DNA from: Polyangia bacterium
GTDB taxonomy: Bacteria > Myxococcota_A > Polyangia > Polyangiales > Polyangiaceae
DNA length: 43,365 nucleotides
Assembly (NCBI GenBank): GCA_030426145.1
Contig: JAUHZF010000030.1
Coordinates: 1 to 43,365, forward strand
Reading direction: 5' to 3'
Made by a program: the position numbers and the translations under genes. This document shows, piece by piece, positions 18,278 to 27,412 of the stretch (positions within the stretch are counted from its first letter, which is position 1; the number at the start of each line of letters is the position of its first letter). The notes beneath the pieces are model-generated. The model ran no database searches and was not told the origin of the DNA. It saw only the letters and a program-made list of their open reading frames with translations.

Positions 18278-20275
18278 TCAACGTGAGCGCTGGCTCAGGT
18301 TGGCCGACAGCTGGCGCTCGTCGACCTCGGCCCCGTTGAGAACCTCGATGGCCTCGTCGGCCACGTCGGCGTCGACCTCTACGAAGGAGTATCGTTCGCG
18401 GATCCGAACCCGGTGCACGCGCTCGGGGTTGATGCCGCCGTCGGCGAGAATGCTCTTGAGGAGTCGTACCCGCACGCCGTGCTTGCGGCCACCATCGACG
18501 TAGAGCTCCTTGGTGTCGTCGTTCTCGTCGCGATCGTCATCGTCGTGAGTGCGGTCGTCGTCGTCATCGTCGTCGCGGCGGTCGTCACGGCGACCCTCGC
18601 TGCGATCGTCACGCCGGTCGTCGCGGCGGTCGTCACGGCGACCCTCGCTGCGCGTCGACGTGCTCTGGCGGGTGCGTCGGCTGCGCTTCGGCTCCTCGGG
18701 CGTCGCGACCGCGATCTCGTCTTCGACCACGACCACTTCTTCGGGAAGCTCCTCGATCTGAACCGCCTGCTCGGTGACGGGGGCTTCGTCGTCTTCTTCG
18801 GGTGCCTTGGACTTGGGTGGCTCGCCCCCTTTGCTGGGGCGGTCCTTCTTGTCTTTGGACTTCTTGTCCTTCTTCTTGCCGCGCTTCTTCTTGGTGTCGT
18901 CCTCGACGGGGTCGGGGGTACGTCCGCGGCGCCGCGACTGGGCGACGTCGGGGAGCTCCGGATTGGTGTCGAGATGGGAACGTAGGATACCGGCGACGAT
19001 GTCGACGGCCCGGTCGTGGCTCAGGAGGCGCCGGGCGAGCTCTCGGTTGGGGGCGTCGGCTTGGGAGGCGAAGGTCTCGCCGAGGGAGGTGACGACATCC
19101 GCCTGGGCGCGGGTACGCGCGTCTTGCTCCGTGGGGAGCTGCCGCTCGACGGGGCGGATCTTGTAGACCAGCCGCACCATGTAGACCCGACCCACTTCGT
19201 GGGGCTGGACGATGGAGATGGCGGTGCCCGTCTTGCCCGCGCGGCCGGTACGGCCCGTGCGGTGAACGTAGGTCTCGGCGTCCTGTGGGAAGTCGTAGTT
19301 GATGACGTGGGTGAGGTGGGAGATGTCGATCCCGCGGGCGGCGACGTCGGTGGCCACGAGGAACCGGAGGCGGCCCTCCCGCGTTGCCTTCATGACCTTC
19401 TCGCGGTCCGACTGCGGGAGGTCGCCGTTGAGCCAGTCGGCCTCGTAGCCCTCGCGCTTGAGGGCTTTGGCCACGTTCTCCGTCTCCACCTTCGTATTGC
19501 AGAAGACGATGGCGCTCTCGGGGTCCTCGATGTCGATGATCTGCGTGAGGGCACCGATCTTCGGGGTGGAGACCCAGTAGACGAAGTGCACGATCTGGAG
19601 CGCGCCGACGTGGTCGCCGGACAGGATGATGAACTCGGGGTCGGTCAGGCGCGTCTTGGCCATCCGCTCGATGTCGGGCGGAACGGTGGCCGAGAAGAGC
19701 AGCGTCTGCATGTCGTCGGGAAGGCGCTCGAGGATGGCGTTGAGCTCCCGCTCGAAGCCCATGGAGAGCATCTCGTCCGACTCGTCGAGCACGAGCGCAC
19801 GAATCGTCGATGGGTCGAGGTTGCCCCGCTTGAGGTGGTCGAGCACGCGGCCGGGCGTGCCGCAGATAATCTGTGCGCCGGCATTGATGGCGTCGATCTG
19901 CCGCTCGATGGAGGCGCCACCGTAGATGGCGGTGGCGGTGACTTCCTTGTGTTTGCCCAGCCGCTCGACTTCTCGGCACACCTGGTTGGCGAGCTCGCGG
20001 GTCGGGCAGAGGACGAGCGCCTGCGGCTCGTGGCGGTTCTGGCGCACGATGCGGTCGACGAGGGGCAGACCGAAGGCGGTGGTCTTGCCGGTGCCGGTCC
20101 GCGCCTGCACCACGATGTCCTTGCCTGCGGCGGCCGACTCCCACACCGCGAATTGCACGGGGGTGGGGGTGTCGTAGTCCATCTCACGTAGGGACTGCCG
20201 CACCTCGTCGGAGAGCGGCATGGAATCGAAAGTGGGCGCCTCGGGGGCGTCGTCGGTCTGGCTGTCGATGGTCAT
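18278..20275 (-). CDS. DEAD-box family RNA helicase (DeaD/CsdA-like) with a DESD motif II
   Basis: The 665-residue product carries the usual RNA helicase motifs: Q-motif TPTPVQ ending Gln41, motif I ARTGTGKT (58-65), PTRELA, motif III SAT (195-197) and HRTGRTGRAG. Motif II reads Asp-Glu-Ser-Asp (164-167) instead of DEAD. After the two RecA lobes (about 15-370) comes a long, highly charged linker, Lys-rich then Arg/Asp-rich. The last 75 residues resemble the DbpA/CsdA RNA-binding domain (KHGVRVRLLKSIL... VHRVRIRERYSFVEV). Such enzymes unwind rRNA or structured mRNA in ribosome assembly and cold adaptation. The ATG at 20273-20275 fits the family start; earlier in-frame sequence looks non-coding. 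Confidence 0.9.
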   Translation of the reverse strand: MTIDSQTDDAPEAPTFDSMPLSDEVRQSLREMDYDTPTPVQFAVWESAAAGKDIVVQARTGTGKTTAFGLPLVDRIVRQNRHEPQALVLCPTRELANQVCREVERLGKHKEVTATAIYGGASIERQIDAINAGAQIICGTPGRVLDHLKRGNLDPSTIRALVLDESDEMLSMGFERELNAILERLPDDMQTLLFSATVPPDIERMAKTRLTDPEFIILSGDHVGALQIVHFVYWVSTPKIGALTQIIDIEDPESAIVFCNTKVETENVAKALKREGYEADWLNGDLPQSDREKVMKATREGRLRFLVATDVAARGIDISHLTHVINYDFPQDAETYVHRTGRTGRAGKTGTAISIVQPHEVGRVYMVRLVYKIRPVERQLPTEQDARTRAQADVVTSLGETFASQADAPNRELARRLLSHDRAVDIVAGILRSHLDTNPELPDVAQSRRRGRTPDPVEDDTKKKRGKKKDKKSKDKKDRPSKGGEPPKSKAPEEDDEAPVTEQAVQIEELPEEVVVVEDEIAVATPEEPKRSRRTRQSTSTRSEGRRDDRRDDRRDDRSEGRRDDRRDDDDDDDRTHDDDDRDENDDTKELYVDGGRKHGVRVRLLKSILADGGINPERVHRVRIRERYSFVEVDADVADEAIEVLNGAEVDERQLSANLSQRSR

Positions 20276-20325
20276 GGGATAGGGGCCTTTCGCGACCCAG
20301 GTCGTCCCGCGGGATGCTTCGTGTT

Positions 20326-20850
20326 TCAGGGCACCTGGGCCGGAGCGGCGCCGGTGGAGGCGCCACGGGGCAAGCTCGACGCCACCAGGTGGCGTACGCG
20401 CCTTCGTAGCGCGGTGAGCTCGGCGGCCTGATGCCGCACGACGTGCTCCTCCGAATAGCGGAGGCGGTCGAGCGCGTCGAGCAACCGACGATGCCGGCTG
20501 CCACACATTTGCACCACCTGCGGGTGGTGCTCCCAAACGGGCGTAACTTGTTGACGGTAAAGGTAAAGGGCGGCCTCCGGCTGGAGGTCGAGACCCTTTC
20601 GGGTTCGCTGGTCGGCCGCGCTGCGGCCGCGTTCGATGGCCTCGTAGAGGCCGTGGATCCCCGCTTCGCAGGTTGCGAAGGGGAGCGGCTCGGAGGGCGC
20701 ATCGGGAAAAAAGGTCTGCTGGGTGATCTGCACCGCGCAGGCGATGGCGATGGCGATGGCGGTGCCGAGATAGGCGCCGAATGCGATACGCCGTCCCCAT
20801 TTGCGGGGGCCGGCGCCACGGTTCGGGCGCGCAGAATCGGCTTCGCTCAC
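20326..20850 (-). CDS. Small single-pass membrane protein, function unknown
   Basis: I do not recognise a family. From a GTG at 20848-20850 the product has 174 residues: a basic N-terminus, one transmembrane helix (about 24-42, FGAYLGTAIAIAIACAV), then a soluble helical domain with two Cys (CEAGIHGLYEAIERG and VVQMCGSRHRRLLDAL). The topology should be one pass with the domain outside the cytoplasm. The frame stays open leftwards through the repeats, as far as the end of the barrel gene. I chose the GTG because the membrane helix then sits near the N-terminus. It lies 50 bases upstream of the helicase. Confidence 0.55.
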   Translation of the reverse strand: MSEADSARPNRGAGPRKWGRRIAFGAYLGTAIAIAIACAVQITQQTFFPDAPSEPLPFATCEAGIHGLYEAIERGRSAADQRTRKGLDLQPEAALYLYRQQVTPVWEHHPQVVQMCGSRHRRLLDALDRLRYSEEHVVRHQAAELTALRRRVRHLVASSLPRGASTGAAPAQVP

Positions 20851-20933
20851 GCCGCCCTCATAGCACGAAGCCCCCTCCTCGGGACCTGAACGGCCATTTC
20901 GGGCGACGCAGGTGAGCAAATCGGCGGAGTTCA

Positions 20934-21037
20934 CGGTCTCGGTCTCGGTCTCGGCCTCGTCCGCGGTCTCGGTCTCGGTCTCGTCTGCGGTCTCGAGCTC
21001 GATCTCGTCCGCGGTCTCGATCTCGGTCTCGGTCTCT
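20934..21037. repeat. Degenerate (GGTCTC) hexanucleotide tract
   Basis: Imperfect tandem GGTCTC units, GAGACC on the minus strand, fill about 100 bases between the small membrane protein and the heptamer array. They are interspersed with GTCCGCGG variants. The same unit occurs inside the GldG-like gene at 33753-33850. Its length and disorder suggest slippage growth. Nothing suggests a gene here. Confidence 0.85.
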
Positions 21038-21128
21038 ACCTCGAACCTCGAACCTCGAACCTCGAACCTCGAACCTCGAACCTCGAACCTCGAACCTCGA
21101 ATCTCGAACCTCGAACCTCGAACCTCGA
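21038..21128. repeat. 13 tandem heptamers
   Basis: Thirteen back-to-back copies of ACCTCGA (GAGGTTC-phase on the minus strand) run from 21038 to 21128. Only one base departs: a T for C at 21102 in the tenth copy. The array begins a few bases past the stop codon of the barrel gene and runs straight into the hexamer tract. Seven is not a multiple of three, so copy-number change would shift any frame through it. Confidence 0.95.
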
Positions 21129-21133
21129 ACCGG

Positions 21134-22636
21134 TCAGTGCCAAACCCCGAACCCCAGACCAAACGACTGGTACCGAGGCGCGAGGTCGCCGTACCCCTGG
21201 AGCTTGTAGGTGACTTCCTTCGAGAGGCCGAACCACGTGGTGCGGAAGAGCTTCACGTCGGCGCCGAAGGTGAAGTGCTGGCGGCCCGTGCGATCTTCGC
21301 ATTCCGGCGTGGCGTAGACGTAGCGTTGGGGCTCGTAGTAGCTGCCGAAGCGCGTGTGAACCCAGCCCGGGAAGGGTTCGACCTCGAGGCCGAAGCGGGG
21401 GGAGTAGTCGACGCTTCGTCCCGAGGCGATGACGGGGCAGGGCGTCGCGGGGCGGGTCTGGCCCTGGGACAGAAAGGGCTCGAGGCCGACCGCGTTGTCG
21501 ACGGGCCCGGTCAGCACGAGGTCGAGCACCAGCAGCAGCGCTTCGCGCGGCCAGTTCTGTGCTCGGATGCGACGCTCGTCACGCAGTCGCTCACGCCGCC
21601 GACGGTACTCCTCGGCATCCTGCTGGTCGGCGTCCCACCGCGCGCGGTTCAGCTGGGCCCGAAGCTGGGCTCGGGCCTCACCGGGGGGGAACGAGGCGAG
21701 CTGCCGGTTCATCGCCTGCTCGCGGGCTCGCATCCGGCGCTCATAGTGCTCTCGAAGCTCGGCTTCGTGCTCGGCCGGGTCGAGCCATTCCGGGTTGAGG
21801 GGCCTCGCCCCGACTTGGATGGCGGCGCCCAACTCCACCTCCCAAGGTGCCTCGACCTCGCGCGGCAGGAGCAGGCGACCCGCACGTCGATTGCCGTCGT
21901 CCACGTCGACGTCTTCGTCCCCGATCAGAATGCTCGCGCTCACCGAATGGCGGTAGGTGGCGCCGATGCGAAAGGGCATCCAGTCGGGGCGCACGAGGAA
22001 GCCGACCTGAGGAGAGAACCCGGTGAAGCTCAGCTCACTCTCCGGGGAGGAGATGCTGAGCGAGAGGGCGCGCACCCCACCTCCGACGATGAACTGGTTG
22101 CCCCAGAACCGCCAGCCGCCGAGGGCGTGATAGCGGCCTACCGTCACCACCGTGGTGTCTTGCTCGTCCGGAGGAAACGACAGCTCGTAGCGTTGGAGGT
22201 CGGCGAAGACCCCCGCCCCGAAAGGACCGTACTGAAGCTGCCCGATCCCGTTGAGGTAGATGTAGCGGGTGTAGTCGGCGTCGCGCTCGCCGCTGTTGTC
22301 GACGTCGTCGTTCTCGCCGAGATAGAGCGGAATCGAGATCGAGGCGTCCACGTCGAAGTCGAACGAGGTGAGGCTGTAAGGCCCGCGCACGGCCGGTGCC
22401 GCCGCGTTGGTCGCGATGCCCCCCGTGCCTTCGGCATAGCCGGCGTAGGCGCCACCCATCGACGCCACCCGCGTGGGTCCGAGGTAGAAGCCCTGGAAGA
22501 GGTCGATGGCGAAGTCGTTGTTGTTGGGGACGGGGCTGTTCTGCTCCTGCGCGCGGACCGGCCGCGCCACCAGCAGCCCCAGCCCGAGGGCGAGCGCGGC
22601 GACGCTGCGAGCGGATCCTGTGCGGGCGGGCCTCAT
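21134..22636 (-). CDS. Outer-membrane beta-barrel protein, FadL/OmpP1-like shape
   Basis: The 500-residue product has a cleavable signal (MRPARTGSARSVAALALGL... ARPVRAQ) and a long series of amphipathic, aromatic-rich strands ending in Gly-Val-Trp-His. The early motif GPTRVASMGGAYAGYAEG with following N-rich turn resembles the start of FadL/OmpP1-type or PorV/UPF0164 barrels. A charged, Arg/Glu-rich helical insert (about 285-360) interrupts the strands; it is unusual for FadL and may lie on the periplasmic side. The ATG is 12 bases after the TamB stop, so they are surely co-transcribed. Its partner could be a client of TamB or another route for envelope lipids; this is inference. Confidence 0.7.
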   Translation of the reverse strand: MRPARTGSARSVAALALGLGLLVARPVRAQEQNSPVPNNNDFAIDLFQGFYLGPTRVASMGGAYAGYAEGTGGIATNAAAPAVRGPYSLTSFDFDVDASISIPLYLGENDDVDNSGERDADYTRYIYLNGIGQLQYGPFGAGVFADLQRYELSFPPDEQDTTVVTVGRYHALGGWRFWGNQFIVGGGVRALSLSISSPESELSFTGFSPQVGFLVRPDWMPFRIGATYRHSVSASILIGDEDVDVDDGNRRAGRLLLPREVEAPWEVELGAAIQVGARPLNPEWLDPAEHEAELREHYERRMRAREQAMNRQLASFPPGEARAQLRAQLNRARWDADQQDAEEYRRRRERLRDERRIRAQNWPREALLLVLDLVLTGPVDNAVGLEPFLSQGQTRPATPCPVIASGRSVDYSPRFGLEVEPFPGWVHTRFGSYYEPQRYVYATPECEDRTGRQHFTFGADVKLFRTTWFGLSKEVTYKLQGYGDLAPRYQSFGLGFGVWH

Positions 22637-22647
22637 CGCGGTCGAGT

Positions 22648-25600
22648 CTAGAAGCGGTATTGGAACAACAAGTCGAGCCCCTGGGCGATCCCGTTGCCGA
22701 TGCCGACGCTACCTCGCACGATGAAGTAGCGCAGGAAACGATAGTCGACGCTGAGCTTGGTGCCGTTGATCCCGGCGTCCTGGGTCGACTCGGTGGTGCC
22801 GGTGTTGGTCTCCACGGTCGCGGCGGCCGTGAACGAATCCGTGAGGCGGTACTTCACCGTCGTCGCAAGGCGGTCGTCTTCCGTGGTGGAGAGGCTCGTC
22901 GAGAGACCGGGCACGGCCTCGCCGAGGAGTTGGTTGATCTGCATGGCGGCCACGCCTTGCCCGAGGTTGGTGGCTCGCTCGTTGCCACCCTCTTCGGCGA
23001 CGTCGTTGACCCCCTCGTCCGGGTTGCCCAGCAGGATGAGCGTGATCAGCGCTTGCTGCGAGCGTGGAGGAGACGACCGGAAGCGGATCTTGTCTTGGGT
23101 GAGGGGACGCAGCCGGCCGATGTAGTCGATGAACACGGTGGTCCCGTCCGGAGCGTCCCAGTGGGCGGTCACGTTCACGTCGGGGTTACCGGGGTTTTCT
23201 TCGTCGAGACGTACGGTGCCCCGATCGATCGAGAAGCGCTTGCCGAGCAAGCCGAGGGAGCCATCGGTCAACTCGATCTCGCCCGTGACCGCCCCGGTAC
23301 CCGCGCGGAGCGGGCGTGTGGTCGAGAGGCGCACGTCGAGGGTGTTGCCGCTCATGATGACGGCATTTCGTAGCGCGACGCTCACGGCGATGGCGCGCCC
23401 GTCGTCTTCCTCGTCCCGACGTCGTTGGGGCGGCCCGAGGGCGTGAGAGACGTTCACGTCGGGGTGCTCGTCCAAGCTCTGCACGTTCCTCTGTGCGCTG
23501 CCGGGGAGGTTGACCACGAGATCGTCGGACGCGATCTCGAGGGTGAACTGCTTCTCCTCCCGCCGTCCGCCGATGTCGAAGGTGCCGCTCGTGCGTCCGA
23601 GGGGGACGCCATCGAGAATGAGGGGGACGGGGGCATCATCGGCGACGGCCAGCTCACCACGAAGCAGGACCGGGTCGAGCCCCCGGAGGGCGACGTCGAG
23701 GTGCCCCTTCACGCGGCCGGGGTAGAGCTCGGCCTCGAAGTCCTCGAGCGAGAGCAAACTGCCCTTGCTGACGAGCCGGGCCTGGATCTCGGTGATCTCC
23801 TGCCCGGGCAGCTGCACCTTGCCGTTGAGCAAGGTGACGTTCGCCTGGATGCTCGGGGCCGAGTCGAGATCCATCGCGGCGAGGCTGAAGTCGCCGTCCA
23901 GCGTGCCCGAGATCCCCCCAATGGCGTCGCTGAGCAGGAAGGGCTCGAGCACGTCGAGCGGAAAGTCACGCGCCTCGAATTCGATCTGCGCGGGCCGCTT
24001 TCGGTCTGGGGTGGGGAAGGTCTCGTCCCGCCAGGCGAGTCCCCCGAAGCCGCGCAGCTTCAGCCGTCCTCCGCCGCGGACCGGCAGCTCACCGCTGAGG
24101 GTCATCATCCCGGCCTCGTTGGCGTCCGGCGTTACGGAGATGCGGACGTTCTCGAGGGTATTGGGCCCGAGGACCAGCTCGGGGGAGCTGAGGGACATCG
24201 ACAAGCGGGGGCTTCGTCCGAGACCGTCGAAGCGGAAATCGCCGGAGAGTCGACCGGCCACGCCGCGGGCCGCGAGCACCGGAAGCCCACCGAGTGGAAA
24301 CCCCTGGAGGCGAGCCTGAATCGTCCCCGTGCGGCGCGGGTCGCCTTCTTCAGGGAGCAGCGCGCCGTTCAGCTCTCCGGTGATCGTGAGGACCTCTTCG
24401 TCGGCGAAGCGGAAGCCGAGGTCGATGCGACCCCGCTTCTTGCTGTAGCTCCCGATCACGTCGACATCGGAGCGTCCCCGCGAGCGAGCATCGACCGCGC
24501 GGCGGCGTGGTCCGAGGCCGGTGGAGGACAAGCGAACGCCGACGTTGGGATCACCGAAGGTGCCGGCGACGAAGAGCTGACCTTCGATGTCGCCCATCGG
24601 CTGTGGCGCGTCGTCGCGCATGGGGGTGGGGAGGACCTCTACCAAGCGCACGATGTTGCGCCTCGGCACCGTGACCGAGCCGTGGAGCGGGGTACCGTCG
24701 AGCACGGCCTTGCGGCGCCTCGCGTCGCTCAGTGCTGGGAGGTCGAGGGTGCTGGAGACCTCGGCCTTCACCACGGGCAGGATGACGCCATCGCCTCGTC
24801 GCTCGATGAGCGAGACGCGCAGCTCGGCCTCGGCCGCAGCGGGGCGGGTGGCGTCGAAGGCTCCCCCGATGGCGAGGTCGAGTCGATCGCTGCGCCACGC
24901 TGGCAAAGGCTCGGGCGCGCCCTTCTCGGCCGGGGCCGGCGCGGCGGCCACGATGAGTCCTTGCGTCTGTACGCCGAATGCGGGGATCGAGCCGGCGCCC
25001 TTCTTCACGCGCCACTGAGCGGTCGCGTCCACCGTGCCCTCGACCTCGCCGAGCGGCCATGGTGGCGCGTCCTTCGCCTTGGTGACCCGCTCTTTCACGA
25101 GGGGGACGAGGCAAGCGAGCTTGGCCCGTTGCAGCTGCACGGCGCCCTCGCCGTCGAGGGTCTTCCAGCTCTCGGGGGAGAGCAGCTTGCCGGGAAGCTC
25201 CGCGCGGCCCGTGACCACGAGGGCCGCGACGTCTCCCCCACAGAGCTCGTCGTCCTCGCGGCGCAGCCGGACCACGGCGTAGGGCGTGATGGTGTTCTTC
25301 TCGAAGGCAGCCCGGACCTCGACCTGGATCCCTTCGACGCCGCCGGCCTCGAGGTCGTCGATGAACACGGAAGCGTAGCCCTTGCGGCCGCCATCGTCGG
25401 GCCGCAGGTCGATGTCGAGGGAGGCCGCGCCAGCCATCGGGAGAGTGCGTCCGAGGAGCTGGCCCATCGCCGCCAGGTCGACCTTGCGAGCCTTCAGACG
25501 ACCGAGCAGCTCGCCGTCGCGCACCCGCAAGCCCCCCTCGACACCGCCGCCCAGACCCGAGAGGTCGATCCCTTCGACGACCACTTCGCGGTCGCGCAAA

Positions 25601-27369
25601 CCGACTTCCTCGACCCGTCCGGTCAAGCGCTGATCGCCGCGCTGAAGCGACACCTTGATGTCGGTGGCGCGCTTGCGGAGGGCGTCGAGCTGGGCCGCGA
25701 GGCGAACCTCGCGGGTCAGCTGATCCTCGGCCTCGACCTTGACCGCGGGGGCGAGCAGCGGACCCACGGCCTGCAGCGAGAAGGTCTCGAGCCGGAGGTC
25801 GGGGACCTCGGCCCCGACGCCGCGGCCACTGGCACGCAGGCGCATCTTCTCGGGGGCGGCGGTGGTTCCGCGGAGCCGGCCGTCGAGCCGTACTTGCTCG
25901 ACGGCGACCTTCTGCTCGGGCACGGCGAGGCGTCGACCGTTGGCGCGGATCCCGACGTCGAGCGCTTCGCCACGCAGCCGCGCTTCGCTTTGCAGGTTCA
26001 CCTCGCCGCGGATGAGCGGGAGCCCCAGGCCCGCCAAACGACGCACCCGCGGGATGGCATCGGCGTGGACCCGGAGGGCGACGTCGGCGTCTTCCGGGCT
26101 CCGAAGCTCTCCCCCGATCTCGGCATCGAGGCCAGGCTCGTGCACGACGAGACGGGTGAAGACGCCGACGCGCGCGGCGCCGATGCGGCCCTCGAGGCCG
26201 GGGATGGACTGACCCGAGATCGTGCCGGGAGGCGTGCGCAAGGTTGCGAGCACCTCGCTGTCTTCCCCGTCGATACGCGTACTGACCTCCGTTTCGAGGC
26301 CGAGCTCGGTATGGGGCCAGCTCGGGTCGAGGCGCTGCAGGTCGATCGTGTCCGCACGCAAGGTGACTCCGGCCCGGAGGTCGGCGGGGTCGATCTGACC
26401 GGCCCCTCGCAGGGAGACGGTGGCCCCACCTTCCAGCGCTGTGATCTCGGCCTGCACCGCGAGTCGGGGCAGCTCGCCCGCGGCCCAGAGCTTCACCGCC
26501 GTCGGCTCGAGGGGGAGGGGACGCGGCACCCAGGGCTTCAGGTCGGATGGACCTAGCTGGGGCACGGCGACCATCGCGCGCAGCTCACCGTCCTGGAGGC
26601 GAGCCGCGGCCTCGACCGAGAGCGCGCCGACCCGTCCATCGATGGTCCCGCCGAGGGCGAGGGTGGCCGGCGTCGCGTCGCGCTCCGAGCGACGCTCGAG
26701 CTGGAAGGTCACCAAAGCGTCGAGGGGGACGCCGAGCAGGCTGGACTCGAGCACACGGGTGGGCTCGACGCGGAGCGACAGACCGTCATCGCCTACGCCG
26801 AAGGTTCCGGCGAGCTCTTCGACCTCGGCGTCGAGCGTCGGCCCGTCTTCGCCCAAGGTGCCCACGACGTCGGCGTGACCGATCTCCACGCGGCTGAGCC
26901 GGAGCAAGAAGGGCGTGCGCGGACCTTCACGAGGCGGTGAGGGGTTCTGGCTCTGAAACACGCCACCGATGGCGAGCTCGCCGTCGGTCGAGCGCAGGTC
27001 GACCCGGACCCGTTCCGCCCGAATGGGAGGCAGCTTCAAGACGGGGTCCGGACCGAGGGCGAAGTCGAGCACGGGGCTCACCCAGTCTCCCCGCAAGGTG
27101 ACGCCTTCGAGGGCCAAGACCTCGCCGTCGCCGTCACCCACGGCGAAGGCGTCGATCGACAGGCCGTCGGCCGAGAGCTTCGAGATGGGGCCCAGGGTGA
27201 CGTCGCCCACGAACAGCCCGTCGAGCGCAGCTCGAGTCTGGGTCGCGACCACCTCGCGCGTGAGCGGGAGGTCGAGGTGCAGCACCAGGCCGCCCACGAG
27301 GCCGACGGCGAAGACGACGCTCAGGCCGAGCCCCGCGCCTGCCCGCTGCATGTACACGCGCCACCTCAT
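22648..27369 (-). CDS. TamB/DUF490 family inner-membrane protein
   Basis: The 1573-residue product fits TamB, an AsmA-like protein that spans the periplasm as a long beta-helical groove. TamB-type proteins carry phospholipids to the outer membrane and, with an Omp85 protein, aid barrel assembly. An N-terminal membrane helix (about 8-30) is followed by well over a thousand residues of short alternating strands. The C-terminal DUF490 domain includes the conserved IELTDGSLGLLGKRFSID stretch and closes with DLLFQYRF. The ATG at 27367-27369 precedes the helix directly; an upstream in-frame Met would overlap the pseudokinase. No TamA/Omp85 gene is next to it; a FadL-like barrel gene takes that place. 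Confidence 0.9.
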   Translation of the reverse strand: MRWRVYMQRAGAGLGLSVVFAVGLVGGLVLHLDLPLTREVVATQTRAALDGLFVGDVTLGPISKLSADGLSIDAFAVGDGDGEVLALEGVTLRGDWVSPVLDFALGPDPVLKLPPIRAERVRVDLRSTDGELAIGGVFQSQNPSPPREGPRTPFLLRLSRVEIGHADVVGTLGEDGPTLDAEVEELAGTFGVGDDGLSLRVEPTRVLESSLLGVPLDALVTFQLERRSERDATPATLALGGTIDGRVGALSVEAAARLQDGELRAMVAVPQLGPSDLKPWVPRPLPLEPTAVKLWAAGELPRLAVQAEITALEGGATVSLRGAGQIDPADLRAGVTLRADTIDLQRLDPSWPHTELGLETEVSTRIDGEDSEVLATLRTPPGTISGQSIPGLEGRIGAARVGVFTRLVVHEPGLDAEIGGELRSPEDADVALRVHADAIPRVRRLAGLGLPLIRGEVNLQSEARLRGEALDVGIRANGRRLAVPEQKVAVEQVRLDGRLRGTTAAPEKMRLRASGRGVGAEVPDLRLETFSLQAVGPLLAPAVKVEAEDQLTREVRLAAQLDALRKRATDIKVSLQRGDQRLTGRVEEVGLRDREVVVEGIDLSGLGGGVEGGLRVRDGELLGRLKARKVDLAAMGQLLGRTLPMAGAASLDIDLRPDDGGRKGYASVFIDDLEAGGVEGIQVEVRAAFEKNTITPYAVVRLRREDDELCGGDVAALVVTGRAELPGKLLSPESWKTLDGEGAVQLQRAKLACLVPLVKERVTKAKDAPPWPLGEVEGTVDATAQWRVKKGAGSIPAFGVQTQGLIVAAAPAPAEKGAPEPLPAWRSDRLDLAIGGAFDATRPAAAEAELRVSLIERRGDGVILPVVKAEVSSTLDLPALSDARRRKAVLDGTPLHGSVTVPRRNIVRLVEVLPTPMRDDAPQPMGDIEGQLFVAGTFGDPNVGVRLSSTGLGPRRRAVDARSRGRSDVDVIGSYSKKRGRIDLGFRFADEEVLTITGELNGALLPEEGDPRRTGTIQARLQGFPLGGLPVLAARGVAGRLSGDFRFDGLGRSPRLSMSLSSPELVLGPNTLENVRISVTPDANEAGMMTLSGELPVRGGGRLKLRGFGGLAWRDETFPTPDRKRPAQIEFEARDFPLDVLEPFLLSDAIGGISGTLDGDFSLAAMDLDSAPSIQANVTLLNGKVQLPGQEITEIQARLVSKGSLLSLEDFEAELYPGRVKGHLDVALRGLDPVLLRGELAVADDAPVPLILDGVPLGRTSGTFDIGGRREEKQFTLEIASDDLVVNLPGSAQRNVQSLDEHPDVNVSHALGPPQRRRDEEDDGRAIAVSVALRNAVIMSGNTLDVRLSTTRPLRAGTGAVTGEIELTDGSLGLLGKRFSIDRGTVRLDEENPGNPDVNVTAHWDAPDGTTVFIDYIGRLRPLTQDKIRFRSSPPRSQQALITLILLGNPDEGVNDVAEEGGNERATNLGQGVAAMQINQLLGEAVPGLSTSLSTTEDDRLATTVKYRLTDSFTAAATVETNTGTTESTQDAGINGTKLSVDYRFLRYFIVRGSVGIGNGIAQGLDLLFQYRF

Positions 27370-27412
27370 CGGCTGCCCGGAGCCTAGCCCATCCTGTGGG
27401 CCACGCCTTCGC

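Noticed and set aside
21038..21128. Heptamer array as CRISPR repeats or replication iterons
   Set aside because: Units are 7 bases with no spacers, so not CRISPR. There is no AT-rich zone, DnaA-box cluster or rep gene, so not an origin.
20326..21162. A 278-codon protein reading through both repeat arrays
   Set aside because: The extra N-terminus is only repeat-coded residues and would start inside the barrel gene; the GTG at 20850 puts the membrane helix at the N-terminus.
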